Source: Nitrospira sp.
GTDB lineage: Bacteria; Nitrospirota; Nitrospiria; Nitrospirales; Nitrospiraceae
Length of the DNA: 64,000 nt
NCBI GenBank assembly: GCA_018242685.1
Contig: JAFEBM010000053.1
Location: 1-64,000, forward strand
Direction: 5' to 3'
Part shown: piece by piece, positions 50,451 through 59,440 of the stretch
Layout: each line of letters starts with the position of its first letter
Numbering within the stretch: position 1 is the first letter of the stretch
The notes under the pieces: generated by a model
Seen by the model: the letters and a program-made list of their open reading frames with translations, nothing else
The model's database searches: none
What the model was told of the DNA's origin: nothing
Made by a program: the position numbers and the translations under genes

Positions 50451-52002
50451 GCTCCTGTCACCAATCTCTCATCTCGACTCGTCATCGGTTACGGATCAGA
50501 AGGGACAGATCACTAGTTACACCTACGATCCCCTGAATCGAAGAACGAAGACCACGTTCCAGGACGGGACGAGCACGAACTATACGTACGATGCAGGAAA
50601 TCGGATCACGCAGGTACAGGAAAAGAATTCAGGGGGCACCGTCACGGCCACGATCACACGAACCTATGACGGTCTGGATCGCCTCACGCAGGAAGTGACA
50701 CCACAAGGGCAGATTGATTACACCTATGACAACGCGAGCAGGAGAGCGACCATGACGGTCGCGGGCCAGCCGCAGGTCACTTACACGTATGACAATGCCA
50801 ATCGGTTGACCACGATCACCCAAAACACCAGCACCGTGACCATTGGGTATGACGATGCGGACCGCCGGACCAGTGTGACCTATCCCAACACGAACAGCAT
50901 CACGTATGCCTATAATGCGGCCTCGGAACTCACAAGCCTCACCTATAAACAAGGTGCAACGACCCTCGGAGACTTGACTTACACTTACGATGCGGCAGGC
51001 AATCGGCTCAAGACCGGCGGCACATTTGCGCGGTCGAACATCCCGCCCGCGCTCACCAGTGCCAGCTACAATGCGAACAATCAACAAACCACATTCGGCA
51101 CCAGCACCGAGACCTACGGCCTCAACGGTAATCTGGCGACCAGTACCGATGCCGGAGTCACCACCACGTATACCTGGAATGCACGCAATCAGCTGACTGG
51201 CGTTAGTAGTTCGAGCTTGACAGCGTCTTTCACCTACGACTCCTTCGGTCGCCGCAGTGGTAAGACCATCAACGGCACGATGACCAATTTCGTGTACGAC
51301 GGGCTCAATCCTGTTCAAGAGGAGAACGGCGGGACCGTCACGGCCAACCTCCTGACCGGGCTCGGCATCGACGAGTTCTTCACCAGAACGGATGGAGTAG
51401 GAGTCCGTGCGTTGCTGCCGGACGCGTTGGGATCAACCGTTGCTCTTGGCGATGGGACAGGTACACTCCAAACGCAATATACCTATGAACCATTCGGCTT
51501 TACCACCCAGACCGGAGCGGCGAGTACCAATAGCTACAAATATACGGGGCGAGAGGATGATGGGACGGGGCTCGCCTACTACCGGGCGCGGTACTACCAT
51601 CCTCGGCTACAGAGGTTTATGACGGAGGATCCGATTGGGTTTGCAGGAAGGGATGTCAATCTGTACGCCTATGTATTGAACAACCCAACCAGATTTGTTG
51701 ATCCACTGAGACTGTGTTGGTTCAGACCCCCGACCGATGACTACGTCGTTGGTCGGGAGGATAGTCGCTTTGTCGAACCAGGCAAGGGGATCGGGAAGTT
51801 TCTTGAGGACTACGTACCAGCCATGCATACCATGGGGACGTTCCATGACGCGCTCGTGGATATGGGGCTTGAGCTTGGATTACCTGATCCACTAATCAAT
51901 ATCCCAACGATGCTAGGCGTGTACATTATTGCCGTTGAGGCCGAGCTACTCAATAGCCTCTCCAACCGGAACGAAGATTGCGGATTGGGAAAGCGAAAAT
52001 GA
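50401..52002 (+). CDS. Displaced RHS core with tip 3 (orphan cassette)
   Basis: RHS similarity starts at about 50488 (VTDQKGQITSYTYDPLNRR); the residues before that come from the out-of-frame end of immunity gene 2. The core continues to YYRARYYHPRLQRFMTEDPI and NPTRFVDPLRL. Tip 3 is about 95 residues: GKGIGKFLEDYVPAMHTMGT, FHDALVDMGLELGLPDPLIN and IPTMLGVYIIAVEAELLNSL. It contains a His-Asp pair and a hydrophobic helix, which suggests a membrane or envelope target; this fits the lipoprotein that follows. I do not recognise the tip family. Confidence 0.75.
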   Translation: MSRNIYRRRQLVELLDKLLSPISHLDSSSVTDQKGQITSYTYDPLNRRTKTTFQDGTSTNYTYDAGNRITQVQEKNSGGTVTATITRTYDGLDRLTQEVTPQGQIDYTYDNASRRATMTVAGQPQVTYTYDNANRLTTITQNTSTVTIGYDDADRRTSVTYPNTNSITYAYNAASELTSLTYKQGATTLGDLTYTYDAAGNRLKTGGTFARSNIPPALTSASYNANNQQTTFGTSTETYGLNGNLATSTDAGVTTTYTWNARNQLTGVSSSSLTASFTYDSFGRRSGKTINGTMTNFVYDGLNPVQEENGGTVTANLLTGLGIDEFFTRTDGVGVRALLPDALGSTVALGDGTGTLQTQYTYEPFGFTTQTGAASTNSYKYTGREDDGTGLAYYRARYYHPRLQRFMTEDPIGFAGRDVNLYAYVLNNPTRFVDPLRLCWFRPPTDDYVVGREDSRFVEPGKGIGKFLEDYVPAMHTMGTFHDALVDMGLELGLPDPLINIPTMLGVYIIAVEAELLNSLSNRNEDCGLGKRK

Positions 52003-52057
52003 TGATCGACCTGGGCTCTTACACACCTCCACTCACACCACCATAGCGAGAAACGAA

Positions 52058-52525
52058 ATGCTAGCGGAGTATATCCGGAAGTCTTTCATTGGGCGGATCG
52101 TCTGCATGATGGTGATTGCCACATCCAGCGCGTGTATCAAGCCTGCCGTGGAGGAACTAACCCTTACAAGCCCCTATGCCAATTTGATCGGTGCCGAGTA
52201 TCGAGTTGTCGGAGACGTGGTCGCCCACGGTATTTACAAAAATCTGAACCAACGGGTGGCCCCATCGTACATTACATTAGTTCCGGGTGTTGGTTTTTCC
52301 GGGCCAGAAGTAGCGTTCAAGAAACCAATCGCCAAGGGACAGCACATAACAATATTGAGCGCTTGGCGGGAACGGCAATTGATATCGTGGGATGTCTACT
52401 ATCTTGTTACACTCCAAAATACGGATTTGCCCCGTGACGTTCCGGTTCAAATAGAACTCAGTCGTGGCAATGAAGGAGTGGACGCAGGGCTCAATCCAGC
52501 GGTCTATGAAAGGCTTGCGAAATAG
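52058..52525 (+). CDS. Lipoprotein, probable immunity protein 3
   Basis: A 155-residue protein. The start MLAEYIRKSFIGRIVCMMVI, ATSSACIKPA is a lipoprotein signal with an S-A-C lipobox. The mature part is beta-rich: LIGAEYRVVGDVVAHGIYKN, YITLVPGVGFSGPEVAFKKP, and HITILSAWRERQLISWDVYY. Small lipoproteins with this pattern occur as immunity proteins against membrane- or periplasm-acting toxins. Position between tip 3 and the next RHS remnant supports this; no experiment is implied. Confidence 0.65.
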   Translation: MLAEYIRKSFIGRIVCMMVIATSSACIKPAVEELTLTSPYANLIGAEYRVVGDVVAHGIYKNLNQRVAPSYITLVPGVGFSGPEVAFKKPIAKGQHITILSAWRERQLISWDVYYLVTLQNTDLPRDVPVQIELSRGNEGVDAGLNPAVYERLAK

Positions 52526-52851
52526 AACTCCTACTATCGGGCACGCTATTACCAGCCCAGGTTGCAGCGGTTCATCGCCGAGGATCTAATTGGGTTCCAC
52601 GGTGGCGTATCAATGTCTATGGTTACGTGAACAATAACCCAATCATCCTCAGAGATCCGATGGGGTTACTCACACTGGAGCAAGACTCGGTGCAAAAAGA
52701 GAATCCAGCGGCAGGAGCTGTAACCGAAGCACTCAACTCACGGGCATCACCTGTCCCGACCTTTCAGTTTCCTTATGTACGAAGATGTCGCTTCCTGAGC
52801 CATCCGTATAGAGCGACCGCGATGATTTGTGGCGTATCAGCGGGCTACTGA
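52526..52851 (+). pseudogene. RHS terminal fragment with tip 4, frameshifted
   Basis: The fragment reads SYYRARYYQPRLQRFIAEDL and IGFHGG, then needs a shift of one base near 52605 to continue as INVYGYVNNNPIILRDPMGL. Comparing GGTGGCGTATCAATG with the usual GG-D-I-N suggests loss of one A. A tip of about 60 residues (LTLEQDSVQKENPAAGAVTE and onwards) ends at 52851, overlapping the convergent WD40-type gene by 15 bp. No immunity gene follows. It is the oldest, most decayed cassette. Confidence 0.8.
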
Positions 52852-55077
52852 AGGATCCCGCAGGTAGTGCGCCGGCTCCATGGTCTCGGCTGACCAGACG
52901 AGGATTTTACGGTCGAGGGTGGTCACGATCAAATAGTTGCCGTCGCTTGTCCAATGAAGCTGGTACGGAGTTTTGACGTGGAACGTCTTTCGTTTTGTCT
53001 GTGCCGAAAGGTCCCAAACTGAAATATGTTCTCCGACTCTGGTGGCAGCCCATCGATGCGATGGGGCGACGGCCATTGTTGTCCCTAATGCCACGGCCGG
53101 CCCATGATCGATTTCTGTATCCCTCTTGGTGAAGGTATCCAAGCTTGCCAACACTTTGTTGTTCTTGATGTCCCAGACGGCAATGGTAAAGGCGTTCGGA
53201 ACACCGGCGCGAGTGGTCATCCAGACAAATGGACGTTTCCAGCCAAGACCGGACCAGGCGTCCGGGAGACCGGCCGGCTTCTCAACCTCGCGCCAGGTTG
53301 TAATGTCCCAGACAACGGAGCCGGATTGCGAGGTCGTCAAGAGAAACGAACTTCCATCCAGGAAACTCAGACTATCTACGACCTCTCTTCGTACCGCTCG
53401 CTTTTTTATACAACTTTTCTCGTCACAGATTGGATAACGGCTGGCATGCACTAGCTCTTTCACGACCGCTCGGGTGACGAGATCCATGACAAGAACTTTG
53501 GGTCCTCCTCCGGCGACGACCAGAAATCGATTGCCGGGAATGAATTGCAACGCGTTGATCCGACCTTGTCTGGTTGAATAGGGTGAGAACTCACGCCAAG
53601 TCTGGGTTTCCCACAAACGTACGTCTCCTTCCATGGTCCCGGCCGCCAGGATTGCGCCATCGGCGCTAAAGGCTAGCGCATGTCCTGGAGCAGGCAGCGC
53701 CAATTGACGCAAGAGAGTTCCCTGCCCTGGGTCCCATATTTTCAGCAGTCCATCGTCGCCGCTCGTGACGAGCAGATTCGCGCTGGGAGACGTCGCCACT
53801 GCACGCAAGGCCAGTGCGTGGGCGAAAGCCGGCGCAGCCGGGGGAGAAGATGTCATCGTAATAAATGTCGGTAGGGTCGCTCGCTTGGCCAATACCTTGG
53901 CCTGAGGTTGGCCTGGGTCCAACACCAATTCTGGGGAACGTGAGGGAACATCCCAAACCGATATCTTCCCATCCACATCAGGGTTGCGGCCTCCCTGCAT
54001 CCCAACCACGATCTTCGACCCGGTCGGAGACCATTTGAGTAACGAAACGCGGGGGCCCATGTTGCGGCAATCCTCTCCGCACAGGTCCGGCAACATCGCA
54101 CCAGTTTGTAGATCCCAGATCTGTAACGTGTGGAGATGCTCCGATTGCCCGACCAAGTGATCGGCATCGGCAGCAATGTCGACGGCACGAAGCTGTGTCG
54201 GTGAGCGCATCCCGCGCCCTGGAGCTGCATCGGTAAACTCGGTCACAGACACCAGCTCGCCCGTATCAGTCGTGAAAAGCGCATAGCTCCATTCTCCGTT
54301 GGCTGCCACCAAACGATGACTGTCCCGCGAGAAGGCTTCGGGCGTGAGAGGGCCCTGTGCCCCTTCAGCACTCGTCAATGTTGCGCGCGTGGCTATGGAC
54401 GCCTCCACCGGATCGATCAGGAGAATCATTTTGCCCACAGTCGCCGCCAAACGAGAACTGTTCGGCGCAAAGAGGAGATCACGCGGTTTACCGTCTGCAA
54501 TGGCCACCTCACGAATGGTTGTCCCACTGAGGTCGTGCAGGTGAATGGTGTGGCCCTGGGCGATCGCCAACAGCTTCGTATCGGGCGAGGCAGCCACGGA
54601 AGACATGTCTGTCTTCCCCTCCAGCGCAATATGTTTGAGCGGCACGAGCTTTTTCCCCAGCTGCCAGACGGACACGGCCTCATTCCCGTGGCGGAGAATC
54701 ATCCGATCGGTCTCATTCGAATAGGCAAGCAATCTATAGGGCTGCGGCGATTCCGCCGGAATAGTGGTCACTGAGACTCGATTCTTCCAATCGTAGATGG
54801 TGACGCTCTGCCCCACACACAGCACCCATCCCTCCTGTTTCAGCAATGCGACCTGCTCACAGTGAAGACCGGGAATCTTGGCCAAGAGCACCTTCGTCTC
54901 AAGATCCCAGACAACCAGCTCTTCCCCCTGAACCAGTAGGATCCGCCCATCTTCAGAGAACGCAGTAGGAGTTCTGGAGGGATAACCAGCCGCGTCTTGA
55001 ATCGATGAGGCGGCAAGGAAGGGGACGGCAACAAGTAGGGTCCTCAACATCTTCTGATACGGTTTCCAACGATTCAT
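52837..55077 (-). CDS. Exported WD40-type beta-propeller protein
   Basis: A 746-residue protein with a signal peptide (MLRTLLVAVPFLAASSIQDA). Repeats of the WD40 type run along its length, for example ILLVQGEELVVWDLETKVLL, LLVTSGDDGLLKIWDPGQGT, ILAAGTMEGDVRLWETQTWR and GEHISVWDLSAQTKRKTFHV, enough for two seven-bladed propellers. Such proteins are scaffolds and have no catalytic residues. The upstream DUF4124 gene ends 10 bp before ATG 55077, so the two are one transcription unit. Function unknown. Confidence 0.85.
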   Translation of the reverse strand: MNRWKPYQKMLRTLLVAVPFLAASSIQDAAGYPSRTPTAFSEDGRILLVQGEELVVWDLETKVLLAKIPGLHCEQVALLKQEGWVLCVGQSVTIYDWKNRVSVTTIPAESPQPYRLLAYSNETDRMILRHGNEAVSVWQLGKKLVPLKHIALEGKTDMSSVAASPDTKLLAIAQGHTIHLHDLSGTTIREVAIADGKPRDLLFAPNSSRLAATVGKMILLIDPVEASIATRATLTSAEGAQGPLTPEAFSRDSHRLVAANGEWSYALFTTDTGELVSVTEFTDAAPGRGMRSPTQLRAVDIAADADHLVGQSEHLHTLQIWDLQTGAMLPDLCGEDCRNMGPRVSLLKWSPTGSKIVVGMQGGRNPDVDGKISVWDVPSRSPELVLDPGQPQAKVLAKRATLPTFITMTSSPPAAPAFAHALALRAVATSPSANLLVTSGDDGLLKIWDPGQGTLLRQLALPAPGHALAFSADGAILAAGTMEGDVRLWETQTWREFSPYSTRQGRINALQFIPGNRFLVVAGGGPKVLVMDLVTRAVVKELVHASRYPICDEKSCIKKRAVRREVVDSLSFLDGSSFLLTTSQSGSVVWDITTWREVEKPAGLPDAWSGLGWKRPFVWMTTRAGVPNAFTIAVWDIKNNKVLASLDTFTKRDTEIDHGPAVALGTTMAVAPSHRWAATRVGEHISVWDLSAQTKRKTFHVKTPYQLHWTSDGNYLIVTTLDRKILVWSAETMEPAHYLRDPSVAR

Positions 55078-55087
55078 GGCCTTCGCT

Positions 55088-55642
55088 TCATTCAGCCGAT
55101 CGATGGCGTGCACGAGATACACCGGCCGCTCGCTCCTTGGCTCTATATGGAGAGGGGGAGACAGAAACGCCTTCCACCTTTGGCGCAACTTCTGAGCTGC
55201 CCAGAGTTGCCGGCAAGACATCGACGAAGTGATCCAGGCCCTGCTCATCCTTCCACCGCTGAACGGGAGCCTTGGCATTTATCTGGATACTGTCGAAGAC
55301 TTGCCACGAACTCGTCAGCGTTGCCTGACTCGGACTCAAACCTACCATGGGCCGTTGAATGGGGCTATCCTCGCTTGCGGGAGAAAGGCTGAGGGGGTCA
55401 GGTACGGGATGAATCTCAGCTTGGGGTCGTCCAGGCAAGGTCGGCCGAACTGTGGCCTTCTTCGGTGATGCGGATCGAGGAACCGGTGACACAGTATTCG
55501 CCGCTTTCTTTTGTGCCACGGGAGGCAACGTATCAGTTATATGGAGATTCCCTTGGTCATCGATCCATTTATACAGCTCCGCGGACCCGATAACCGGCCA
55601 GAACAGAAAACCGCTCATGATGCCCAGTATGAACATTTTCAT
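55088..55642 (-). CDS. DUF4124-domain exported protein
   Basis: A 184-residue protein starting MKMFILGIMSGFLFWPVIGS, a signal peptide, followed at once by AELYKWIDDQGNLHITDTLP, the classic DUF4124 motif (x-Y-K-W-x-D-x-x-G-x-x-x-x-T/S-D). A long Pro/Ser-rich linker leads to a second, weaker copy of the same motif (PVQRWKDEQGLDHFVDVLPA). So the protein has two DUF4124-like modules joined by a flexible linker. The C-terminal tail is basic. It is cotranscribed with the WD40-type gene. Confidence 0.78.
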   Translation of the reverse strand: MKMFILGIMSGFLFWPVIGSAELYKWIDDQGNLHITDTLPPVAQKKAANTVSPVPRSASPKKATVRPTLPGRPQAEIHPVPDPLSLSPASEDSPIQRPMVGLSPSQATLTSSWQVFDSIQINAKAPVQRWKDEQGLDHFVDVLPATLGSSEVAPKVEGVSVSPSPYRAKERAAGVSRARHRSAE

Positions 55643-56110
55643 ATTATGAGATGCCCTCAGTATCCAAATGATGTGGTAATTGCCAAAAGTATAGCAGGCA
55701 GTCCCATTTATGCCTGGGCGTACCAGGGCGCCGCGCATGGCCGGCACTCGGTCGGAACCAGAAAAGCAGTCCAGGATTTGGAGCGGGAGTTGGATCGGAC
55801 GTGAGGGTGGGAGGAGCACGCACCTAACCGAGGACGATCAGGTACGGCGGAGATCTTGGGAGGACTTTAGGCTTCCCAGTACAAGCTGGGCCTGCACACC
55901 ATCCTCGCGCTCGATCCCCTGTTGAACCATATTCCCTCGGGGCGTTAACTCCTCCCATTTGTTACGATAGGCCTCAACTACGAATCAGTCAAGAAAACTA
56001 ATGTGTCAATCATCATCCGGCTGACTGATGAAATCTGGAGAAATCTCTCTTGACCTTTCAAATCGTAACGTGCAGGGTGCCATCCTCCTATAATTTTTGA
56101 ATGGTGGGCG
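55643..56110. other. Intergenic region with a -10 box before the PNPOx-fold gene
   Basis: This 468-bp divergent region contains a perfect -10 TATAAT at 56089-56094; a -35 at 17 bp upstream (TAACGT) is poor. The transcript would start near 56101, ten bases before the ATG at 56111. A plus-strand stretch near 55880-55948 reads YKLGLHTILALDPLLNHIPS in one frame and may be a gene fragment, but it is unidentified. Confidence 0.45.
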
Positions 56111-56629
56111 ATGGCTCAAGCACTCACGAGTCAAGACGTACAACAGACGTGGTCGGCACTCATAGAAGATACTCGCACAGCCGTGCTGCTCACGATGCGA
56201 AACGGACGTCCCTTTGGATCGCACGTCCCCTACGTATTTGGAAAAGACTGGACTCGGGCGTACCTGCACCTCAGCCGACTGGCGCTTCATACGCAGCATC
56301 TGCTGGTTGATCCGCATGTGTCGCTGTTCATCGCTGAAACGGACGGACCCGGCAAAAATCCATTGGCGTTGAGGCGAATGAATCTGCAAGGTGAGGCAGT
56401 GCTGCTGCAGCCCGATGCACCATCATATCGTGAAATCAAGGAACAATACCTGTCGCGGTTTCCCCAAGCCGAGATGATGTTTGGTTTTGGTGACTTCACA
56501 CTTTGGGAATTACGACTTGAGGATGCCCACTTTGTGCTCGGCTTCGGTCAAGCCTTCATCTCGACCGCCGCCACGCCTGCCGGATGGATGCATCAAAAAG
56601 TGGAACGACCGTCTGCGAGGAGAGACTGA
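56111..56629 (+). CDS. Pyridoxamine 5'-phosphate oxidase-fold (HugZ-like) protein
   Basis: A 172-residue FMN-binding split-barrel protein. TRTAVLLTMRNGRPFGSHVP, YLHLSRLALHTQHLLVDPHV and SLFIAETDGPGKNPLALRRM follow the HugZ/pyridoxamine-oxidase pattern of L-S-x-L-x-x-H-x-x-N/H-L and a later R-x-x-x-x-G. The end, FTLWELRLEDAHFVLGFGQA, is the typical finish of the heme-utilisation branch. Members bind FMN or heme. No heme-uptake genes are adjacent. The leader is short (see the -10 at 56089). Confidence 0.8.
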   Translation: MAQALTSQDVQQTWSALIEDTRTAVLLTMRNGRPFGSHVPYVFGKDWTRAYLHLSRLALHTQHLLVDPHVSLFIAETDGPGKNPLALRRMNLQGEAVLLQPDAPSYREIKEQYLSRFPQAEMMFGFGDFTLWELRLEDAHFVLGFGQAFISTAATPAGWMHQKVERPSARRD

Positions 56630-56742
56630 TCGTCGGAAGGGCAGCGCTCGCTAGTACTCACGGCCGACTCAATCTACCGTCGAACACCTGACACCACCCC
56701 AGTAGATATGTAACGAGCTGCCTGTTTCAGGGAGAGAAAGCC

Positions 56743-57132
56743 ATGACTTGTTTGCCCGCTCTATCTCATCGGATGACACAACTTGCCACAATCATGATGT
56801 GTGTGTCGGCCATATGGTTCTTCACATCCTGTGACGCAAGGAACCAGAATACGACAACGACACAGACCTTTGAACGCCCGATGAAATCCCCGCCACCACG
56901 ATTCGTCCCGTACGAAGTCTTGGTCAAGTTCAAGGAGGGGATTTCGCATGAAAGGATTGCGTCCATCCTGAAGAATAACGGGATGGACGTGATCGCGGAA
57001 ATTCAACGGGGACGCCTCTATCACGTCAGAATTGTGGACAATCGGTCGGTTGAATCTGCAATCACCCAACTCACGTCATATCAGGAGATCGAGTATGCAG
57101 AGCCCAATTATCGATACGACACGCAGAAGTAA
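56743..57132 (+). CDS. Lipoprotein consisting of a stand-alone S8-protease prodomain (copy 1)
   Basis: A 129-residue lipoprotein: signal LATIMMCVSAIWFFTSCDAR with lipobox FTSC, a short linker, then PPRFVPYEVLVKFKEGISHE, RIASILKNNGMDVIAEIQRG and YQEIEYAEPNYRYDTQK. That is the fervidolysin/subtilase prodomain (VPxEVLVKFK...VEYAEPNY), the same module that heads the protease encoded next (YVPGEVLVKFKDEASS ... VEYAEPNYLY). A prodomain with no enzyme attached can act as an intramolecular chaperone or inhibitor in trans, here held at a membrane. AGGGAGA precedes the ATG. Its end overlaps the protease start by 38 bp. Confidence 0.85.
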   Translation: MTCLPALSHRMTQLATIMMCVSAIWFFTSCDARNQNTTTTQTFERPMKSPPPRFVPYEVLVKFKEGISHERIASILKNNGMDVIAEIQRGRLYHVRIVDNRSVESAITQLTSYQEIEYAEPNYRYDTQK

Positions 57133-59440
57133 TGTGATGAGCATGGGGCTCTGTTGGAGCTGGACCATCCTAGGAATAGCAACGGTCGGGATCGCTTTGT
57201 CGGGACTCATGTCGGGAGACCACGTGGTTCATGCGGGGCAGAAGCAGGCATCTCGCGGAATGACGGCGTTATCACAGGGCGCGCGCCACCCGGCCCGGTA
57301 TGTACCGGGGGAGGTACTCGTCAAGTTCAAAGATGAGGCGTCCTCGTCAGGAATCCAGTCTCTGAATATGGTGGCGGGCGCCAAAGAACTCAGAGTACTG
57401 TCTGCGAATGCGAGGATGATCCATCAGTACAAATTAGAAGATACCTTGTCGGTCGACGAAGCGGTCTTGAAGTACCGAAGTAATCCCGCTGTCGAATATG
57501 CCGAACCAAACTACCTTTACCGGCTCAAAACAATTCCCAGCGATGCACAGTTCGGTACGTTATGGGGCCTCCATAACATCGGTCAAATTGTGAATGGAAC
57601 AGCAGGAAAAGCAGATGCCGACATCGATGCGCCGGAAGCCTGGGATATCAGCACGGGAAGTCCAAACGTGATTATCGCCGTCATTGATTCAGGCATTGCC
57701 TACGACCATCCGGATCTCGCGCCCAATATCTGGACGAATCCGAAAGAGATTCCCGCGAATGGCGTGGATGACGATGGGAATGGATTGGTCGACGATGTGC
57801 ATGGATGGGATTTTCACATGAACGACAGTGACCCGATGGACCCTGTCGATCTCAATCCTGGTGGCAACCCGGGACATGGCACTCATGTCGCGGGAATCAT
57901 CGCTGGAGCCGGAAACAATGGAACAGGGATCACAGGGGTCATGTGGACCGCGAGGCTGATGGCCCTGAGAGCCGGAGGGATAGATCGATCCGTATCCACC
58001 ACCGCTATTATCAGCGCGATCCACTATGCCGTCGACAATGGCGCACGTGTGATCAACGCGAGCTTTGCCGGACCTGACTGTAGCCTGGCTCTCTATGATA
58101 CGGTGAATGCCGCGAATGCGGCAGGCGTCCTGTTTGTTGCAGCGGCAGGAAATGAAGACTCGGATAACGACAACGTACCGAGCTTCCCCGCAAATTTCAG
58201 CGCTTCTTCAGCATGTAACGGGCAACAGAAGGCCGCGCTGGAAAATGTGATCGCGGTAGCGGCCACAGACGGGAATGATCAATTGGCGAGCTTCTCTAAT
58301 TTCGGGTCCACGACCGTCCAGGTGACCGCGCCGGGAGTCAGCATCAACAGCACGAAACCCACGTCGAACATGACGAATGTGCTCCTGCATAACTTCGATT
58401 CGAACCCAATCGGGCTCGGGTATGTCTTCGGAGGAATCAATAGTACCTGGGGATTCACTAATTCCACGTCATTCAGCCAACCGAACAGTCTGAGCGACAG
58501 TCCGAACGGAAACTATCAGAACGACACCGATTCATTCGCAATCGGACCAGTGTTCAGTACCAAGGGACAGCGGGGGTGCCGACTTGACAGTCGCGTTCGC
58601 CTGGAAACCGAGCAGGATATAGACGGGATTGTCGTAGAAACTTCGAGAAACAGCGGGACCAGTTGGCGCCCCATTCGTGGGTTCACAGAAAATACCAACT
58701 CCCAATTTATCCCTTTCACCTGGGGGGACGTCGCGGACGATGTGACGAGTTCACGGTTTCGCTTCCGATTCATATCGGATGAGCGCCAGGTCTTCGACGG
58801 CGTGTATGTAGACGATATCCGCGTTGCCTGTGTGGCGGGACCGCCGTCGGGAGCGACGGACTACCAGTTTCTTCTGGGTACTTCGATGGCCACTCCGCAT
58901 GTGGCGGGACTCGCCGGCTTGTTGCTCTCGGTGAATCCCAATCTCACCGTATCCCAACTCAGGAACGCAATCCTCAACACGGTGGATCGGAAGGCTTCTT
59001 TGAGTGGAAAGGTGTCGACCGGTGGACGCATCAATGCCCGGGCCGCGTTGGCCAGTGTGGTGGCAAACTTCACGGTCACGGTCAACAAGACGGGCGCCGG
59101 AACCGGCACGGTGACATCCAATCCATCCGGTATTAATTGTGGACCGACCTGTAATGGACAGCTTCCCCAAGGGAGCACCATCACCCTTACTGCAGCACCA
59201 GATCCTGGGTCTGCCTTCGCAGGGTGGAGTGGAGATTGTAGTGGACCTGACCTCTGCTCGCTGACTCAAAATGCGACGGTCACCGCAATCTTCAACATTG
59301 CGTCATCTTCGCCGGTACCCAGCGGTAACGTCGGAGGAGGAGGCTGCACGGTCGCCCCTGGCGCAACCGGAGACATATTGCTACCTGCCATGCTACTCCT
59401 ATCTGTGATTGTGTTGTTGTGGAGGGTAAGATCCCGATGA
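57095..59440 (+). CDS. Subtilisin-like (S8) protease with C-terminal sorting tail (copy 1)
   Basis: A 781-residue exported serine protease. Order: signal (WSWTILGIATVGIALSGLMS), prodomain to about 150, catalytic domain with Asp198 (AVIDSGIAYDHPDL), His261 (GHGTHVAG) and Ser597 (GTSMATPHVAGLAG). A beta-sandwich insert of about 150 residues (FDSNPIGLGYVFGGINSTWG to VYVDDIRVACV) lies before the Ser. A bacterial-repeat domain (AGTGTVTSNPSGINCGPTCN) follows, then a tail: GGGGCTVAPGATGD, a hydrophobic helix and RVRSR. ATG 57095 follows AGGAG by 7 nt, and the same layout in copy 2 supports it. Its stop overlaps the CPBP start (ATGA). Confidence 0.9.
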   Translation: MQSPIIDTTRRSNVMSMGLCWSWTILGIATVGIALSGLMSGDHVVHAGQKQASRGMTALSQGARHPARYVPGEVLVKFKDEASSSGIQSLNMVAGAKELRVLSANARMIHQYKLEDTLSVDEAVLKYRSNPAVEYAEPNYLYRLKTIPSDAQFGTLWGLHNIGQIVNGTAGKADADIDAPEAWDISTGSPNVIIAVIDSGIAYDHPDLAPNIWTNPKEIPANGVDDDGNGLVDDVHGWDFHMNDSDPMDPVDLNPGGNPGHGTHVAGIIAGAGNNGTGITGVMWTARLMALRAGGIDRSVSTTAIISAIHYAVDNGARVINASFAGPDCSLALYDTVNAANAAGVLFVAAAGNEDSDNDNVPSFPANFSASSACNGQQKAALENVIAVAATDGNDQLASFSNFGSTTVQVTAPGVSINSTKPTSNMTNVLLHNFDSNPIGLGYVFGGINSTWGFTNSTSFSQPNSLSDSPNGNYQNDTDSFAIGPVFSTKGQRGCRLDSRVRLETEQDIDGIVVETSRNSGTSWRPIRGFTENTNSQFIPFTWGDVADDVTSSRFRFRFISDERQVFDGVYVDDIRVACVAGPPSGATDYQFLLGTSMATPHVAGLAGLLLSVNPNLTVSQLRNAILNTVDRKASLSGKVSTGGRINARAALASVVANFTVTVNKTGAGTGTVTSNPSGINCGPTCNGQLPQGSTITLTAAPDPGSAFAGWSGDCSGPDLCSLTQNATVTAIFNIASSSPVPSGNVGGGGCTVAPGATGDILLPAMLLLSVIVLLWRVRSR

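Noticed and set aside
45358..51710. Repeated blocks considered as a CRISPR or transposon array
   Set aside because: The repeats are 1.2-1.7-kb protein-coding RHS cores with YD repeats; there are no short direct repeats with spacers, no cas genes and no transposase.
55710..55948. Possible small gene or fragment in the region before the PNPOx-fold gene
   Set aside because: No frame has a start signal and a recognisable domain; the YKLGLHTILALDPLLNHIPS stretch is suggestive but unidentified.
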